DNA of 56,357 bases from Amycolatopsis sp. CA-128772 (lineage in GTDB: Bacteria > Actinomycetota > Actinomycetes > Mycobacteriales > Pseudonocardiaceae), in NCBI RefSeq assembly GCF_002904295.1, contig NZ_PPHG01000080.1, positions 206,886 to 263,242 on the forward strand, in the 5' to 3' direction. Each line of letters opens with the position of its first letter. Positions within the stretch are counted from its first letter, which is position 1. The position numbers were made by a program, and so were the translations under genes. Shown one piece after another: positions 15,891 through 23,695 of this stretch. The notes below the pieces were generated by a model. That model saw only the letters and a program-made list of their open reading frames with translations. It was not told the origin of the DNA and made no database searches.

Positions 15891-16714
15891 TCGGCGAGCC
15901 AGGTGAGGGTTTCGGCGGCGTGGCGCAGCACGGACAGGTGCCCGTCGCCGGGGGAGGGCCGGTACTCGGCGTCCGGGCACCGCCCGGCGAGCCACGCGCT
16001 GTGCGTGGCGGGGACCATCCGGTCCTCTTCGCCGTGCACCAGCAGGACGGGCGCGCTGATCGACGCGGGGTCGCCACCCCACGGCCGGACGTAGGCGAGG
16101 TCGTCGTCGATCAGCCCGCCGGGCCCGTGCGCGAGCGCCGCGCGGACGACCTCGTCCAGCCACGACCACGAGCCGCGCAGCGTCGCCAGGTCGGCAGCGG
16201 TGAAGACGTCGGGATCGAACTCGGCGGCGGCCTCGTGCTTTTCCTTGGCGGCCCGCCCTTCGGTGGCGGCCCGCAGCGAGGCGGCGCCCGCGGCGGCCAT
16301 GCCCCCGAACCAGTCGAGCCCGGCCGCGTCGAACGGCGCCACCGCGGCCAGGCTCGCGACGGCGAGCACCCGCTCCGGCAGCAGCGCGGCACAGGCGAGG
16401 GCGTGCGAACCCCCACCGGAGTGCCCGAGCAGCGCGAACCGGGGGATCTCCAGGGCATCGGCGACGGCGGCCACGCACCCGGCGACGTCCCCGACGGTCC
16501 GCTCCGGCATCGGCGTGGAGCTGCGGTAACCCGGCCGGTCGAAGGAAACGAACCGCACGCCGAGCGTCCGCGCGAGCGGCAGCAGCGGCCCGGGCGGGGC
16601 CCCGGTGTTGGGCGTGCCGTGGTGCCAGAAGACGGTGAGCCGGGCGGGCGTCCCGGTGTCGTAGACGTGCAGCGAGCGCCCGCCGGGCAGGGCCAGCTCC
16701 GACTCGGTGACCAT
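15848..16714 (-). CDS. Alpha/beta-fold hydrolase
   Basis: The 288-residue protein has HHGTPNTG (oxyanion region, about 30), the nucleophile elbow GHSGGG (about 95), LLVHGEEDRMVP with the acid residue (about 227) and GDGHLSV with the His (about 258). The substrate is unknown. Its ATG overlaps the stop of the upstream esterase gene (ATGA), so the two are coupled. Confidence 0.85.
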   Translation of the reverse strand: MVTESELALPGGRSLHVYDTGTPARLTVFWHHGTPNTGAPPGPLLPLARTLGVRFVSFDRPGYRSSTPMPERTVGDVAGCVAAVADALEIPRFALLGHSGGGSHALACAALLPERVLAVASLAAVAPFDAAGLDWFGGMAAAGAASLRAATEGRAAKEKHEAAAEFDPDVFTAADLATLRGSWSWLDEVVRAALAHGPGGLIDDDLAYVRPWGGDPASISAPVLLVHGEEDRMVPATHSAWLAGRCPDAEYRPSPGDGHLSVLRHAAETLTWLADHGSRSSEATTGAR

Positions 16715-17736
16715 CAGCGGGCCAGCCGCTCCGCCAGCCAGGCCAGCGAAAGCGGGTAGCGGTAGTCGATCCCGCCGTGGCCGGCGTCGAACAGCTCGAA
16801 GTGGACGCGGTCCTCCGGCAGGCCTGCCGCCACCGCTTCCGCCCGGAACGCCTCCGCGCCGAGGTCGAGGAACCACTCGTCGCTCGTGCCCGCGTCGATC
16901 CACACCGCGTGCAGCGAGCGGACCGCCTCCGCGTGGCGCGCCACCATCCGGACCGGGTCCCAGTCCAGCCAGCGCTGCCACACCTGCGGCCGCAGTGCGC
17001 CGGTCAGCGGGTCGAACGGCAGCTCCGGCGTGCCGTCTTCGCGGGCCGAGAAGCACGCCGAGACGCCGAGCAGCATCAGCAGGGACGCGTCCTCGGGCTT
17101 GGTGAACGCCGGCCGGCTCCGGAAGTCCGCCCACCACGCCTGGATGTCCTGGTCGTACTCGCGCAGGGCGCGGACCGCCTTGCCGAAGTCGGGGACGTAG
17201 CAGAGTTCGTAGAGCGAATCGCCCGCGTGCGTCGCCAGTGCGCCGAACAGGTCCGGGCGCAGCATCGGCGTGATCATCGCGCCGAACCCGCCGGAGGACT
17301 TGCCGGCGATCGCGCGGGAGGCCGGGGCGGTCAGCGTCCGGTAGCGCTCGTCGACCCACGGCACGATCTCGTCGCACAGGTACGAGTGGTAGCGGCCGGT
17401 GCCCGGCGAATCGACGAACTGCGAGCCGCCGTACGCGGTCCACGCGTCGACGTACACCACGACACACCCCGGGGCGCCGCCGGCGAAGACCGCGTCGGCC
17501 GTCTCCACGAACGGCTGCCGGAACGGGGTCCGGTTGGCCCACATGGTCAGGTGCCCGGTGTAGCCCTGGATGACGTACACCGCCGGGTACCGCTCGTCGC
17601 CGTCGTCGTAACCCGGTGGCACGTACACCCAGAGCGGCCGTTCGTGCGGGTCGCCGAGCGGGTTGCCGCGCAGCAGCGTGGAGGTCACGGTGTGCCGGTC
17701 GAGCCGGCCGGCGAGGTCGCCGTCCCAGGGCAGCAT
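16714..17736 (-). CDS. Putative esterase, esterase D-like fold
   Basis: From ATG 17736 the protein has 340 residues: RPLWVYVPPGYDDG, YPAVYVIQGYTGH, the nucleophile motif IAGKSSGGFGAM near residue 145, and a late FDAGHGGIDYR with the His. This is the pattern of the esterase D/Fes-like group. The reading frame stays open far upstream, but that part lacks family similarity and 17736 gives the expected N-terminus. It is the first gene of a two-hydrolase operon. The substrate is unknown. Confidence 0.8.
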   Translation of the reverse strand: MLPWDGDLAGRLDRHTVTSTLLRGNPLGDPHERPLWVYVPPGYDDGDERYPAVYVIQGYTGHLTMWANRTPFRQPFVETADAVFAGGAPGCVVVYVDAWTAYGGSQFVDSPGTGRYHSYLCDEIVPWVDERYRTLTAPASRAIAGKSSGGFGAMITPMLRPDLFGALATHAGDSLYELCYVPDFGKAVRALREYDQDIQAWWADFRSRPAFTKPEDASLLMLLGVSACFSAREDGTPELPFDPLTGALRPQVWQRWLDWDPVRMVARHAEAVRSLHAVWIDAGTSDEWFLDLGAEAFRAEAVAAGLPEDRVHFELFDAGHGGIDYRYPLSLAWLAERLAR

Positions 17737-17886
17737 GCCGCCAGTCAACCACGATCGACCCGGTTGCCGGGGCCGGGCAGTGGCTCTTTCCGCGGGTGGT
17801 TCCGGCCCACCGCCGGGTCGGGGGCACCTGACGCCGGCCGGTAATCCGGTCGCCCGCGGCCGGCCCGCTCTGGCACGATCGGGCGG

Positions 17887-18807
17887 GTGCGCCCGGTCGA
17901 GATCGCCTGCGACGAGTCGGGCTCGGAGGGCGAGAACCTGCTCGGCGGCGAAACGGACGTCTTCGCCCACGCGGGCGTCCGGATGTCCGGGCCGGAGGCG
18001 ACCGCCTGCGTGCGCGAGATCCGCGCCCGGATCGGCTCGCCCGCCGAGGAGTACAAGGCCGGTCACCTGCTGCGCGCCAAGCACCGCGCGGTCCTCGAGG
18101 GGCTGCTCGCCCCGGACGGCCCCCTCACCGGCCGCGGCCACGTCCACCTGACGGGCAAGACGTTCTTCGCCGTCCGGGCGGCGGTCACCCTCCTGGCCGA
18201 GGACGGCACGGAAGCCATGGCCCGCACGCTCCACCGCACGGGCCCGGCGGCCTTCGGCGCCGCCCGCTGGGTGTACTTCCTGACGGCGTTCGTGAGCGTC
18301 CTGCGGCTGAAGCCCCGGCGCGGCGTGACGACGTCACCGGCGGAGTTCTTCACGCTGGTCGACGAGCTGGCCGGCGTCCCGGGCGAAGCGGGCGAGCTCA
18401 TCGGCCGGTTCCGCGGCGCCGCCGGGCGCGTGGCGGCCTACCGGACCCGGCTGGCGACCGACCCGGGTCTGGTCCCGGTCTTGGACCCGCTGGTGCCGGC
18501 GGTGATCCACACGGTCCGCCACTGGAGCGCGGACGGCACCCCGGTCCAGCTGGTCCACGACGAGCAGCTGGCCCTGACGCCGGAGCGGGTCCTGCAGCTC
18601 AAGGCCACCCTCGGCCCGCGGCTGGCGGGCGTCCGGTTCGTGGACTCCCGGACGGACGCCCGGGTCCAGGTGGCGGACTTCCTGGCGGGCGCGGCCCGCC
18701 GCATCGCCTCCGACGACCTCAACGGCCGCGGCGACCCCGGGCTGACCACGCTGCTGCGGTCCTTCGTGGACGCCGGCTCGGTCTGGGACGCGCCGGCCGG
18801 TCGTTAG
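17887..18807 (+). CDS. DUF3800-like protein
   Basis: The 306-residue protein begins EIACDESGSEGENLLGG, the acidic opening typical of DUF3800, and later has HDEQLALTPE and VDSRTDARVQVADFLAGAARR, matching that family's C-terminal half. DUF3800 has an RNase H-like fold and is sometimes found near mobile or defence genes; the activity is not established. GTG 17887 is the likely start. A hairpin follows the stop. Confidence 0.65.
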   Translation: MRPVEIACDESGSEGENLLGGETDVFAHAGVRMSGPEATACVREIRARIGSPAEEYKAGHLLRAKHRAVLEGLLAPDGPLTGRGHVHLTGKTFFAVRAAVTLLAEDGTEAMARTLHRTGPAAFGAARWVYFLTAFVSVLRLKPRRGVTTSPAEFFTLVDELAGVPGEAGELIGRFRGAAGRVAAYRTRLATDPGLVPVLDPLVPAVIHTVRHWSADGTPVQLVHDEQLALTPERVLQLKATLGPRLAGVRFVDSRTDARVQVADFLAGAARRIASDDLNGRGDPGLTTLLRSFVDAGSVWDAPAGR

Positions 18808-18811
18808 GTGT

Positions 18812-18839
18812 GGGGCAGGAGGCAACGGCCGCCTGCCCC
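18812..18839. terminator. Hairpin terminator candidate
   Basis: GGGGCAGG (18812-18819) pairs with CCTGCCCC (18832-18839); GGC and GCC inside extend the stem past one mismatch. It lies between the stops of convergent genes. Confidence 0.5.
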
Positions 18840-18862
18840 GTCACTGCGCGCCGGATCGGCGC

Positions 18863-18985
18863 CTACGCGAGCCCGCGTCCCAAAAGCCAGGAAATGGCTT
18901 CAGGGTTCCAGTAACCACTGGTGGCGAGTACGGCAGCTATCGCGAAGAAGGCGAGCGCAAGCACGGCGGCGGAAAAATTCTTCAT
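18863..18985 (-). CDS. Small secreted or membrane-anchored peptide, 40 residues
   Basis: ATG 18985 begins MKNFSAAVLALAFFAIAAVL, a positively charged start followed by a hydrophobic core, then a short tail GYWNPEAISWLLGRGLA. AAGGAAA lies upstream on the minus strand, somewhat far from the start. It has the layout of a small exported peptide or single-pass membrane peptide. No family is recognised. Confidence 0.5.
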   Translation of the reverse strand: MKNFSAAVLALAFFAIAAVLATSGYWNPEAISWLLGRGLA

Positions 18986-19273
18986 GTGTCGAACAATTTC
19001 CTTGGTTCTTGATTCTTGCGTTGGGCAACCTCGAGGGCGACTTCCGCGGAGTGGGCGGCCGACGCGCTTGAGTCCTGTAAGGACTCGAGGGCGAAGAGTA
19101 GAGGCCCGTCGGAATCGGCTCGCGGGCGGGGTTGCGAACGGTAGTCGATTGCCCCCGATTGGGGTCACGCGAACGAGTGGGTGAGCGCCTGTCTGGTGGG
19201 CTAAACGCTTGTCCGGCGTGTCTTCGCATAACCAGCACGGGTGAACGATTTACTGGAAGGTAACTACTCCGCT
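18986..19273. repeat. Intergenic segment with an 11-bp direct repeat and a hairpin
   Basis: CTCGAGGGCGA occurs at 19030-19040 and again at 19084-19094. The second copy overlaps a hairpin, GAGTCC-TGTAA-GGACTC at 19070-19086. The segment precedes the 40-residue peptide gene on the minus strand and follows the end of the AfsR-like gene. The repeats could be regulator sites; the hairpin could end the AfsR-like transcript. Neither role is shown. Confidence 0.35.
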
Positions 19274-22200
19274 TCACTCGGCGGCCGCGAGGTCCGCTTC
19301 CATGTGCTGAGTGCGCTCGCTGTCACCGAGGTCCGCGTAGATGGCCGCCGCGTGGCGCCAGCCTTCTTCGGCGGCGGCGAAACGTCCGGTTTCCTGCAGG
19401 GCGTGCCCGAGCACGTGCAGGGCGTCGGCTTCGACTTTGGCGTTGTGGGTGAGGCGGGCCAGCCGTACGGCCTGGCGGGCGTAGCCGATCGCGGTTGCGT
19501 GCTCGGCCTGGCGGTAGTGGATGGCCGCCAGCACACAGCAGGCCCGCGGGCCCACTTCGAGGTCGTGGATTTGTTCGACGAGGGCCAAGGCGCGCAAGCT
19601 GTGGTGCCGCGCCCCGGGGTAGTCGTGCTTTTCGGCCAACGTGAAAGCCATTTCGGCCTCCGTCTCGGCCTGGCCGTGGTGGTTCCCGATGGACTCGCGC
19701 AACCTCAGGGCCCGGTCGAACAACGCGAGGGCCTCCTCGTGACGCCCACGGCCGCTGCGCACGGTCTCCGCCAGCCGGTGCAGGATCGCCGACTCGGCGC
19801 CGGGGCTGCCGATTCCGGCGAGCTGCGCCAACGCGCGCCGGTACAGTTCGCCGGCCGCGTCGAGATTGCCCACCTCGGCTTCGTAGTTCCCCAGGTTCGC
19901 CAGCGAAATCGCGATTCCCATCGGGCTCTGCGTCCGCTGCGCGATGGCGGCCGCGAGGTGGAACTGCCGCAACGCCGAATCCCGGTCACCCAGCGCGGCG
20001 GCTATTTTGCCCAAATCGCTCCGCGTCGCCCCTTCCGATTCGAGGTCCTGCACCGCCTGGACGGAAGAAACGGCGACCCGGTAAGTGTCGTGGAGGTCGC
20101 TGTAGAAACCGTAACGACGGTAGAGGCCGTACAGGTTGTGCGGAATTCGCCACGCGTACTCGTGGTGTCCCCGTTCGGCGGCCCACGGGACCAGCTGGGA
20201 GAAATTGGTGCGCTCGTTCAGGAGAAAACTCGCGGCCGCGCTCTCGGATGCGTGTTCCGGCAACGGGACACCGCTCAACGGCGGCAACATCGGGACCGGC
20301 GGCCGGAAGGGGAACAGCAGCCGGTCGGCACCGTAACCGGCGTGCAGGTAGAAACTCAGCAACCGCCGCTCGGCTTCTTCACGGCCGTCGACCTGACCGG
20401 CGAGCTCGCGGGCGAAAGCCCGGAGCAGGTCGTGGATGCGGTAGCGGCCGCGGAATCCCGTGTGGGTCAGGAAATGCGTGCCGGCGAGCACGTCGAGGGC
20501 GTGCTGGACCTCCTTGACCGGCGACCCGGCGAGCGCGGCGGCGGCGTGCACGGTCAGTTCCGGGGCCGGGGAAAGCCCGATCAACCGGAACAGGTCCCGG
20601 GCCGCGGGCGGCAGCGCGTGGTAGGTGACCGAGAAGGCGGCTCGCACGTTCGCGGGCGGATCGTCCCCGTCGTCGCCGATGTCGAGCAGCCGGCTCTCGT
20701 CCTGGAGTTCGTCGGCGACCTCGGTCAGCGCCGCGCCGCGGCGGCTTCCGATGTGGTGCGCGACCAGTTGCAGCGCCAGGGGAAGCCCGCCGCAGAGCGC
20801 GGTGATCCGGGTGAGCGCGGCCTGTTCCGCGGCGCCGCGCTCACCGATGCGGGCGGCCAGCAGCTGGGCGGCGTGCGCTTCGTCGAGCGGGGTGACCGAA
20901 CAGTGCCGTGCCCCGTGCCGGCTCGCCAGCACGGTCAGGCCCTGGCGGCTGGTGACGAGGACGAGGCACGGCGAGAGCGGGAACAGCAGCGGCAGCACGT
21001 GGGCCGAGTTCGCGGCGTTGTCCAGCACGACCAGCGTCCGCGTCCCGGTGAGCATTTCCCGCAGTTTCGCCTCCCGCCGGGCGCGGGTGGCCAGCCGGGC
21101 GATCGGCACGTCGGCCGCGTCGAGCAGCGCGTCGACCACGTCGGCGGCTTCGAGGGGACGGCTGCCGTCGAAGCCGTGCAGGTCCAGGTACAACGCCGTG
21201 TCGACCAGGCGGCCGTACTGCCGGTGCGCCCACTGCACGGCCAGCGCGGTCTTTCCGATGCCCGCCAAGCCGTCCAGGACCACGACGCCCGGGCGGAACC
21301 GGCCCTCGGCCGTGCACGCCAGGCGATCCAGCTCGGCCAGCAGGTCCTGGTGCCCGACGAAGTCGGCCGGGGCGGGGGGAAGCAGGGACTGTCCCCGCGG
21401 CAGGAACGCCGGGAGCAGGCTGTCCGGGTCGGGGACGGGCCGGTCGGCCGGCGGCCGCGGGCGGGGGAGGGCGGCCAGCCGCTCGGCCGCGCTGCGTGCT
21501 CCCGGCCCGTTTCGCCGGCTCGCCTCGGGTGCCGCGGTCAAGGTGTTGTAGTACTTGAGCAAGTCGTCGGCCGCGGCCTGGTCGTCGTCGGTGAGGAGCA
21601 GCCGGCGAACGGCGAGGTGGTAGGCGCCCATGTCGTCGGTCCGGCCGAGTCCGCGCAGCACCTGCAGGCGGCGCCGGGCCAGCCCGATGTCGGTGCGATG
21701 TTCGCGCTGCAGTTCGTCGAGCTTCCGCAGGGCGGCGTCGAAGCGTTCGAGGGCGATCAGTTCGCCCAGCAGCAGCTGGTTCGCCGGCAGCCAGGTGTTG
21801 TGTACCGCCGCATAACGCCAATCCCGGGCGCGCTGGGAGGTCAGGTCCGCGAGCGGTTCTCCTTGCCACAGCCCGAGTGCGGCCGTGACCGCTTCGCACG
21901 CCGCTTCGTGGTCCTGTGCCTTGCTCTGCCGCCGAGCCGTCTCGATCAGTTCCCCGGCGGCGAAATAATCGATCGCGGTCCGGTCGACGTCGATCAGCAA
22001 CGCGCCGTCGATGGTGCGCAGGGTCGCGGGAACCCCGGCCTCGCGCAAGGCTTTGCCGACGCGCGCGGCGTAGGTGCGGAACGTGGCCACCGGGTCGAGG
22101 GGCTCGCGTTCGTCGGCCGACCAGACCCATTCGGCCAGGGTCGTCACCCCCATGCGCACCCTGGGTTGCGTCAGCAACGCCGCCAGCACTTTCTGCTGCT

Positions 22201-22279
22201 TGGGTGAGCCCCATCGGGTGGTCAACTGCCCGTGCATGCGCATGGTTGTCTGCCCGAGAATTCCGAACACGATCTCCAT
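19274..22279 (-). CDS. AfsR-like regulator: winged helix, BTAD, NB-ARC ATPase, TPRs
   Basis: From ATG 22279 (AGGAGG upstream) the protein has 1001 residues: an OmpR-type winged helix (about 1-95; WGSPKQQKVLAALLTQP), a BTAD helical domain (about 100-245), an NB-ARC/STAND ATPase with Walker A GLAGIGKTAL (about 343) and LVVLDNA (about 420), then TPR-like repeats to the end. Such proteins activate secondary-metabolite genes from promoters with direct repeats. It is divergent from the peptide/E1 pair 230 bases away and is the natural activator for it. Confidence 0.88.
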   Translation of the reverse strand: MEIVFGILGQTTMRMHGQLTTRWGSPKQQKVLAALLTQPRVRMGVTTLAEWVWSADEREPLDPVATFRTYAARVGKALREAGVPATLRTIDGALLIDVDRTAIDYFAAGELIETARRQSKAQDHEAACEAVTAALGLWQGEPLADLTSQRARDWRYAAVHNTWLPANQLLLGELIALERFDAALRKLDELQREHRTDIGLARRRLQVLRGLGRTDDMGAYHLAVRRLLLTDDDQAAADDLLKYYNTLTAAPEASRRNGPGARSAAERLAALPRPRPPADRPVPDPDSLLPAFLPRGQSLLPPAPADFVGHQDLLAELDRLACTAEGRFRPGVVVLDGLAGIGKTALAVQWAHRQYGRLVDTALYLDLHGFDGSRPLEAADVVDALLDAADVPIARLATRARREAKLREMLTGTRTLVVLDNAANSAHVLPLLFPLSPCLVLVTSRQGLTVLASRHGARHCSVTPLDEAHAAQLLAARIGERGAAEQAALTRITALCGGLPLALQLVAHHIGSRRGAALTEVADELQDESRLLDIGDDGDDPPANVRAAFSVTYHALPPAARDLFRLIGLSPAPELTVHAAAALAGSPVKEVQHALDVLAGTHFLTHTGFRGRYRIHDLLRAFARELAGQVDGREEAERRLLSFYLHAGYGADRLLFPFRPPVPMLPPLSGVPLPEHASESAAASFLLNERTNFSQLVPWAAERGHHEYAWRIPHNLYGLYRRYGFYSDLHDTYRVAVSSVQAVQDLESEGATRSDLGKIAAALGDRDSALRQFHLAAAIAQRTQSPMGIAISLANLGNYEAEVGNLDAAGELYRRALAQLAGIGSPGAESAILHRLAETVRSGRGRHEEALALFDRALRLRESIGNHHGQAETEAEMAFTLAEKHDYPGARHHSLRALALVEQIHDLEVGPRACCVLAAIHYRQAEHATAIGYARQAVRLARLTHNAKVEADALHVLGHALQETGRFAAAEEGWRHAAAIYADLGDSERTQHMEADLAAAE

Positions 22280-22420
22280 CCGCCAGCTTTCCCCCCTCCT
22301 GGGATTGCTGTGTGGCACCTCATCGCGCATTTCGATTCTGGCATTTCCCCTCGGTGGCGCGCAGCGCTCTGACCTGTGCTGACCTCGAATTGTCACGTTT
22401 GGCGCCCGCTTGTTGTGTGG

Positions 22421-22449
22421 TTGACGCCGCCACCGACACGCCGTTGACA
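22421..22449 (+). promoter_or_regulatory. TTGAC repeats and -35 box of the peptide gene
   Basis: TTGACG at 22421-22426 and TTGACA at 22444-22449 are direct repeats 23 bases apart in the divergent region. The second is a perfect -35 consensus 61 bases before the peptide start. No good -10 box lies at 17-18 bases, which is typical of promoters needing a SARP/AfsR-type activator. The assignment is inference. Confidence 0.4.
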
Positions 22450-22509
22450 GGGCGGGGTTCCAAGCTTGCCGTATCCGATCGAAAACCGTCCGAGGGAGGG
22501 CTCGAAACC

Positions 22510-22572
22510 ATGATCGAGTTCATTGAAGTGGCACGGGAAACGACCTTCAGCAGCCCGACGCAGCAGAGTTAG
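22510..22572 (+). CDS. Putative RiPP precursor peptide, 20 residues
   Basis: ATG 22510 is preceded by GAGGGAGGG (22492-22500), one of the best ribosome sites in the window. The frame reads MIEFIEVARETTFSSPTQQS and ends at TAG 22570-22572. The E1-like enzyme starts 20 bases later. A very short peptide directly before an RRE-bearing E1 enzyme fits a ribosomally made, modified peptide. The N-terminal part would be the recognition region and the Thr/Ser/Pro/Gln tail the modified core. No known family is recognised, and processing is inferred from context only. Confidence 0.6.
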   Translation: MIEFIEVARETTFSSPTQQS

Positions 22573-22592
22573 CGACCAGGGGAGGAGTGGCC

Positions 22593-23693
22593 ATGCAGCG
22601 TCCGATGATCAAACCCGAGCACCTCCCGGTCCGCCACGGCGACGATCGCATCCGGATCGGCGGCGTCGTGCGGGGCATCGCCGCCGACATCGCGGACCCC
22701 GACGGGTGGGTGTGGGCGCTGCTGGCGGCTCTCGACGGTTCGCGGACCACGGACCAGGTCGTCGCCGAGCTGGTCCACCGCCACCCCGGGCGGTCCGAGG
22801 CCGACGTCCGGACGGCCGTCGGCGATCTCGTCCGGGCCGGTTACGTCGAGGACGCCGGTGCGCCGCCGCCCGCCGGGCTGACCGCCGCGGAGCAGGGGCG
22901 CCACCGGCGCGGCCGGGCCCTCTTCCGCTGGATGGATCGCACACCGCGGCGCACGAGCTGGGACACGCAGCTGCTGCTGCGCGGCGCACGGGTGGTGGTG
23001 GTCGGGATCGGCGGCGTCGGCTGCACCGCGGCCCAGACCCTGGTGGTGTCCGGGGTCGGGCACGTCCACTGTGTCGAGCCCGACGTCGTCGAGCTGTCCA
23101 ACCTCAACCGCCAGATCCTGTTCACCGAGCGCGACCTCGGCCGGCCCAAGGTCGACGCGGCGGTCGAGCGGCTGAGCGCGTACGACTCCGGGGTCCTGGT
23201 CACCGGTGAGCGGTCCGCCGTCGACGGCCCCGCCGGGCTGCGGAAGCTGGCGACCGGTTTCGACGTGCTGCTGCTCGCCGCGGACCAGCCGCCGGAGATC
23301 CGCTCCTGGGCCAACCAGGCGTGCGTGGCGACCGGCACGGCCTGGGTGCACGGCGGTTACCACGGACCGCAGGTCAGCTGCGGGGTGTACCGGCCGGGAA
23401 CCGGGCCGTGCCACGACTGCGGCCGCGTCGCCGAACTCGAGCGGCAGGCCGCGCTGCCGCCGGTGACCTGTTCGCCGTCGGCCGCCCGGACCGCCCGGCC
23501 GCACGCCGCGAACGCCGTGTCGGCCGGCGTCGCCGGGCAGCTGGCCGCGCACCTGACGCTCAGCCTGATCACCGGGGTGCCCGCGGTGCGGACCAACTGC
23601 CAGTACGGCGTCAACCTCGTCACCTTGCAGGACAGCTTCGCGCTCGGCCCCGAAGCACCCCGTCCGGACTGCCCGGCGTGCGGAAACCGCTGA
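22593..23693 (+). CDS. E1-like (ThiF/MccB) adenylyltransferase with N-terminal RRE-like domain
   Basis: The 366-residue protein has a PqqD-like winged helix at about 20-90 (GVVRGIAADIADPDGWVWALLAALDG, RTAVGDLVRAGYVE), the fold that grips leader peptides. The E1 domain follows: ATP loop GIGGVGCTA (about 138), LSNLNRQILF with the E1 Arg, and zinc pairs PCHDC and CPAC. E1-like enzymes adenylate a carboxyl group, as MccB does at the end of the microcin C7 peptide. GGGGAGGAG precedes ATG 22593. The 20-residue peptide upstream is the likely substrate. Confidence 0.8.
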   Translation: MQRPMIKPEHLPVRHGDDRIRIGGVVRGIAADIADPDGWVWALLAALDGSRTTDQVVAELVHRHPGRSEADVRTAVGDLVRAGYVEDAGAPPPAGLTAAEQGRHRRGRALFRWMDRTPRRTSWDTQLLLRGARVVVVGIGGVGCTAAQTLVVSGVGHVHCVEPDVVELSNLNRQILFTERDLGRPKVDAAVERLSAYDSGVLVTGERSAVDGPAGLRKLATGFDVLLLAADQPPEIRSWANQACVATGTAWVHGGYHGPQVSCGVYRPGTGPCHDCGRVAELERQAALPPVTCSPSAARTARPHAANAVSAGVAGQLAAHLTLSLITGVPAVRTNCQYGVNLVTLQDSFALGPEAPRPDCPACGNR

Positions 23694-23695
23694 TG

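Noticed and set aside
19241..22207. A 988-codon rightward frame opposite the AfsR-like gene
   Set aside because: Composition is antisense-like (Arg/Gly/Gln/Val-rich) with no domain, while the opposite strand has a complete AfsR-like protein.
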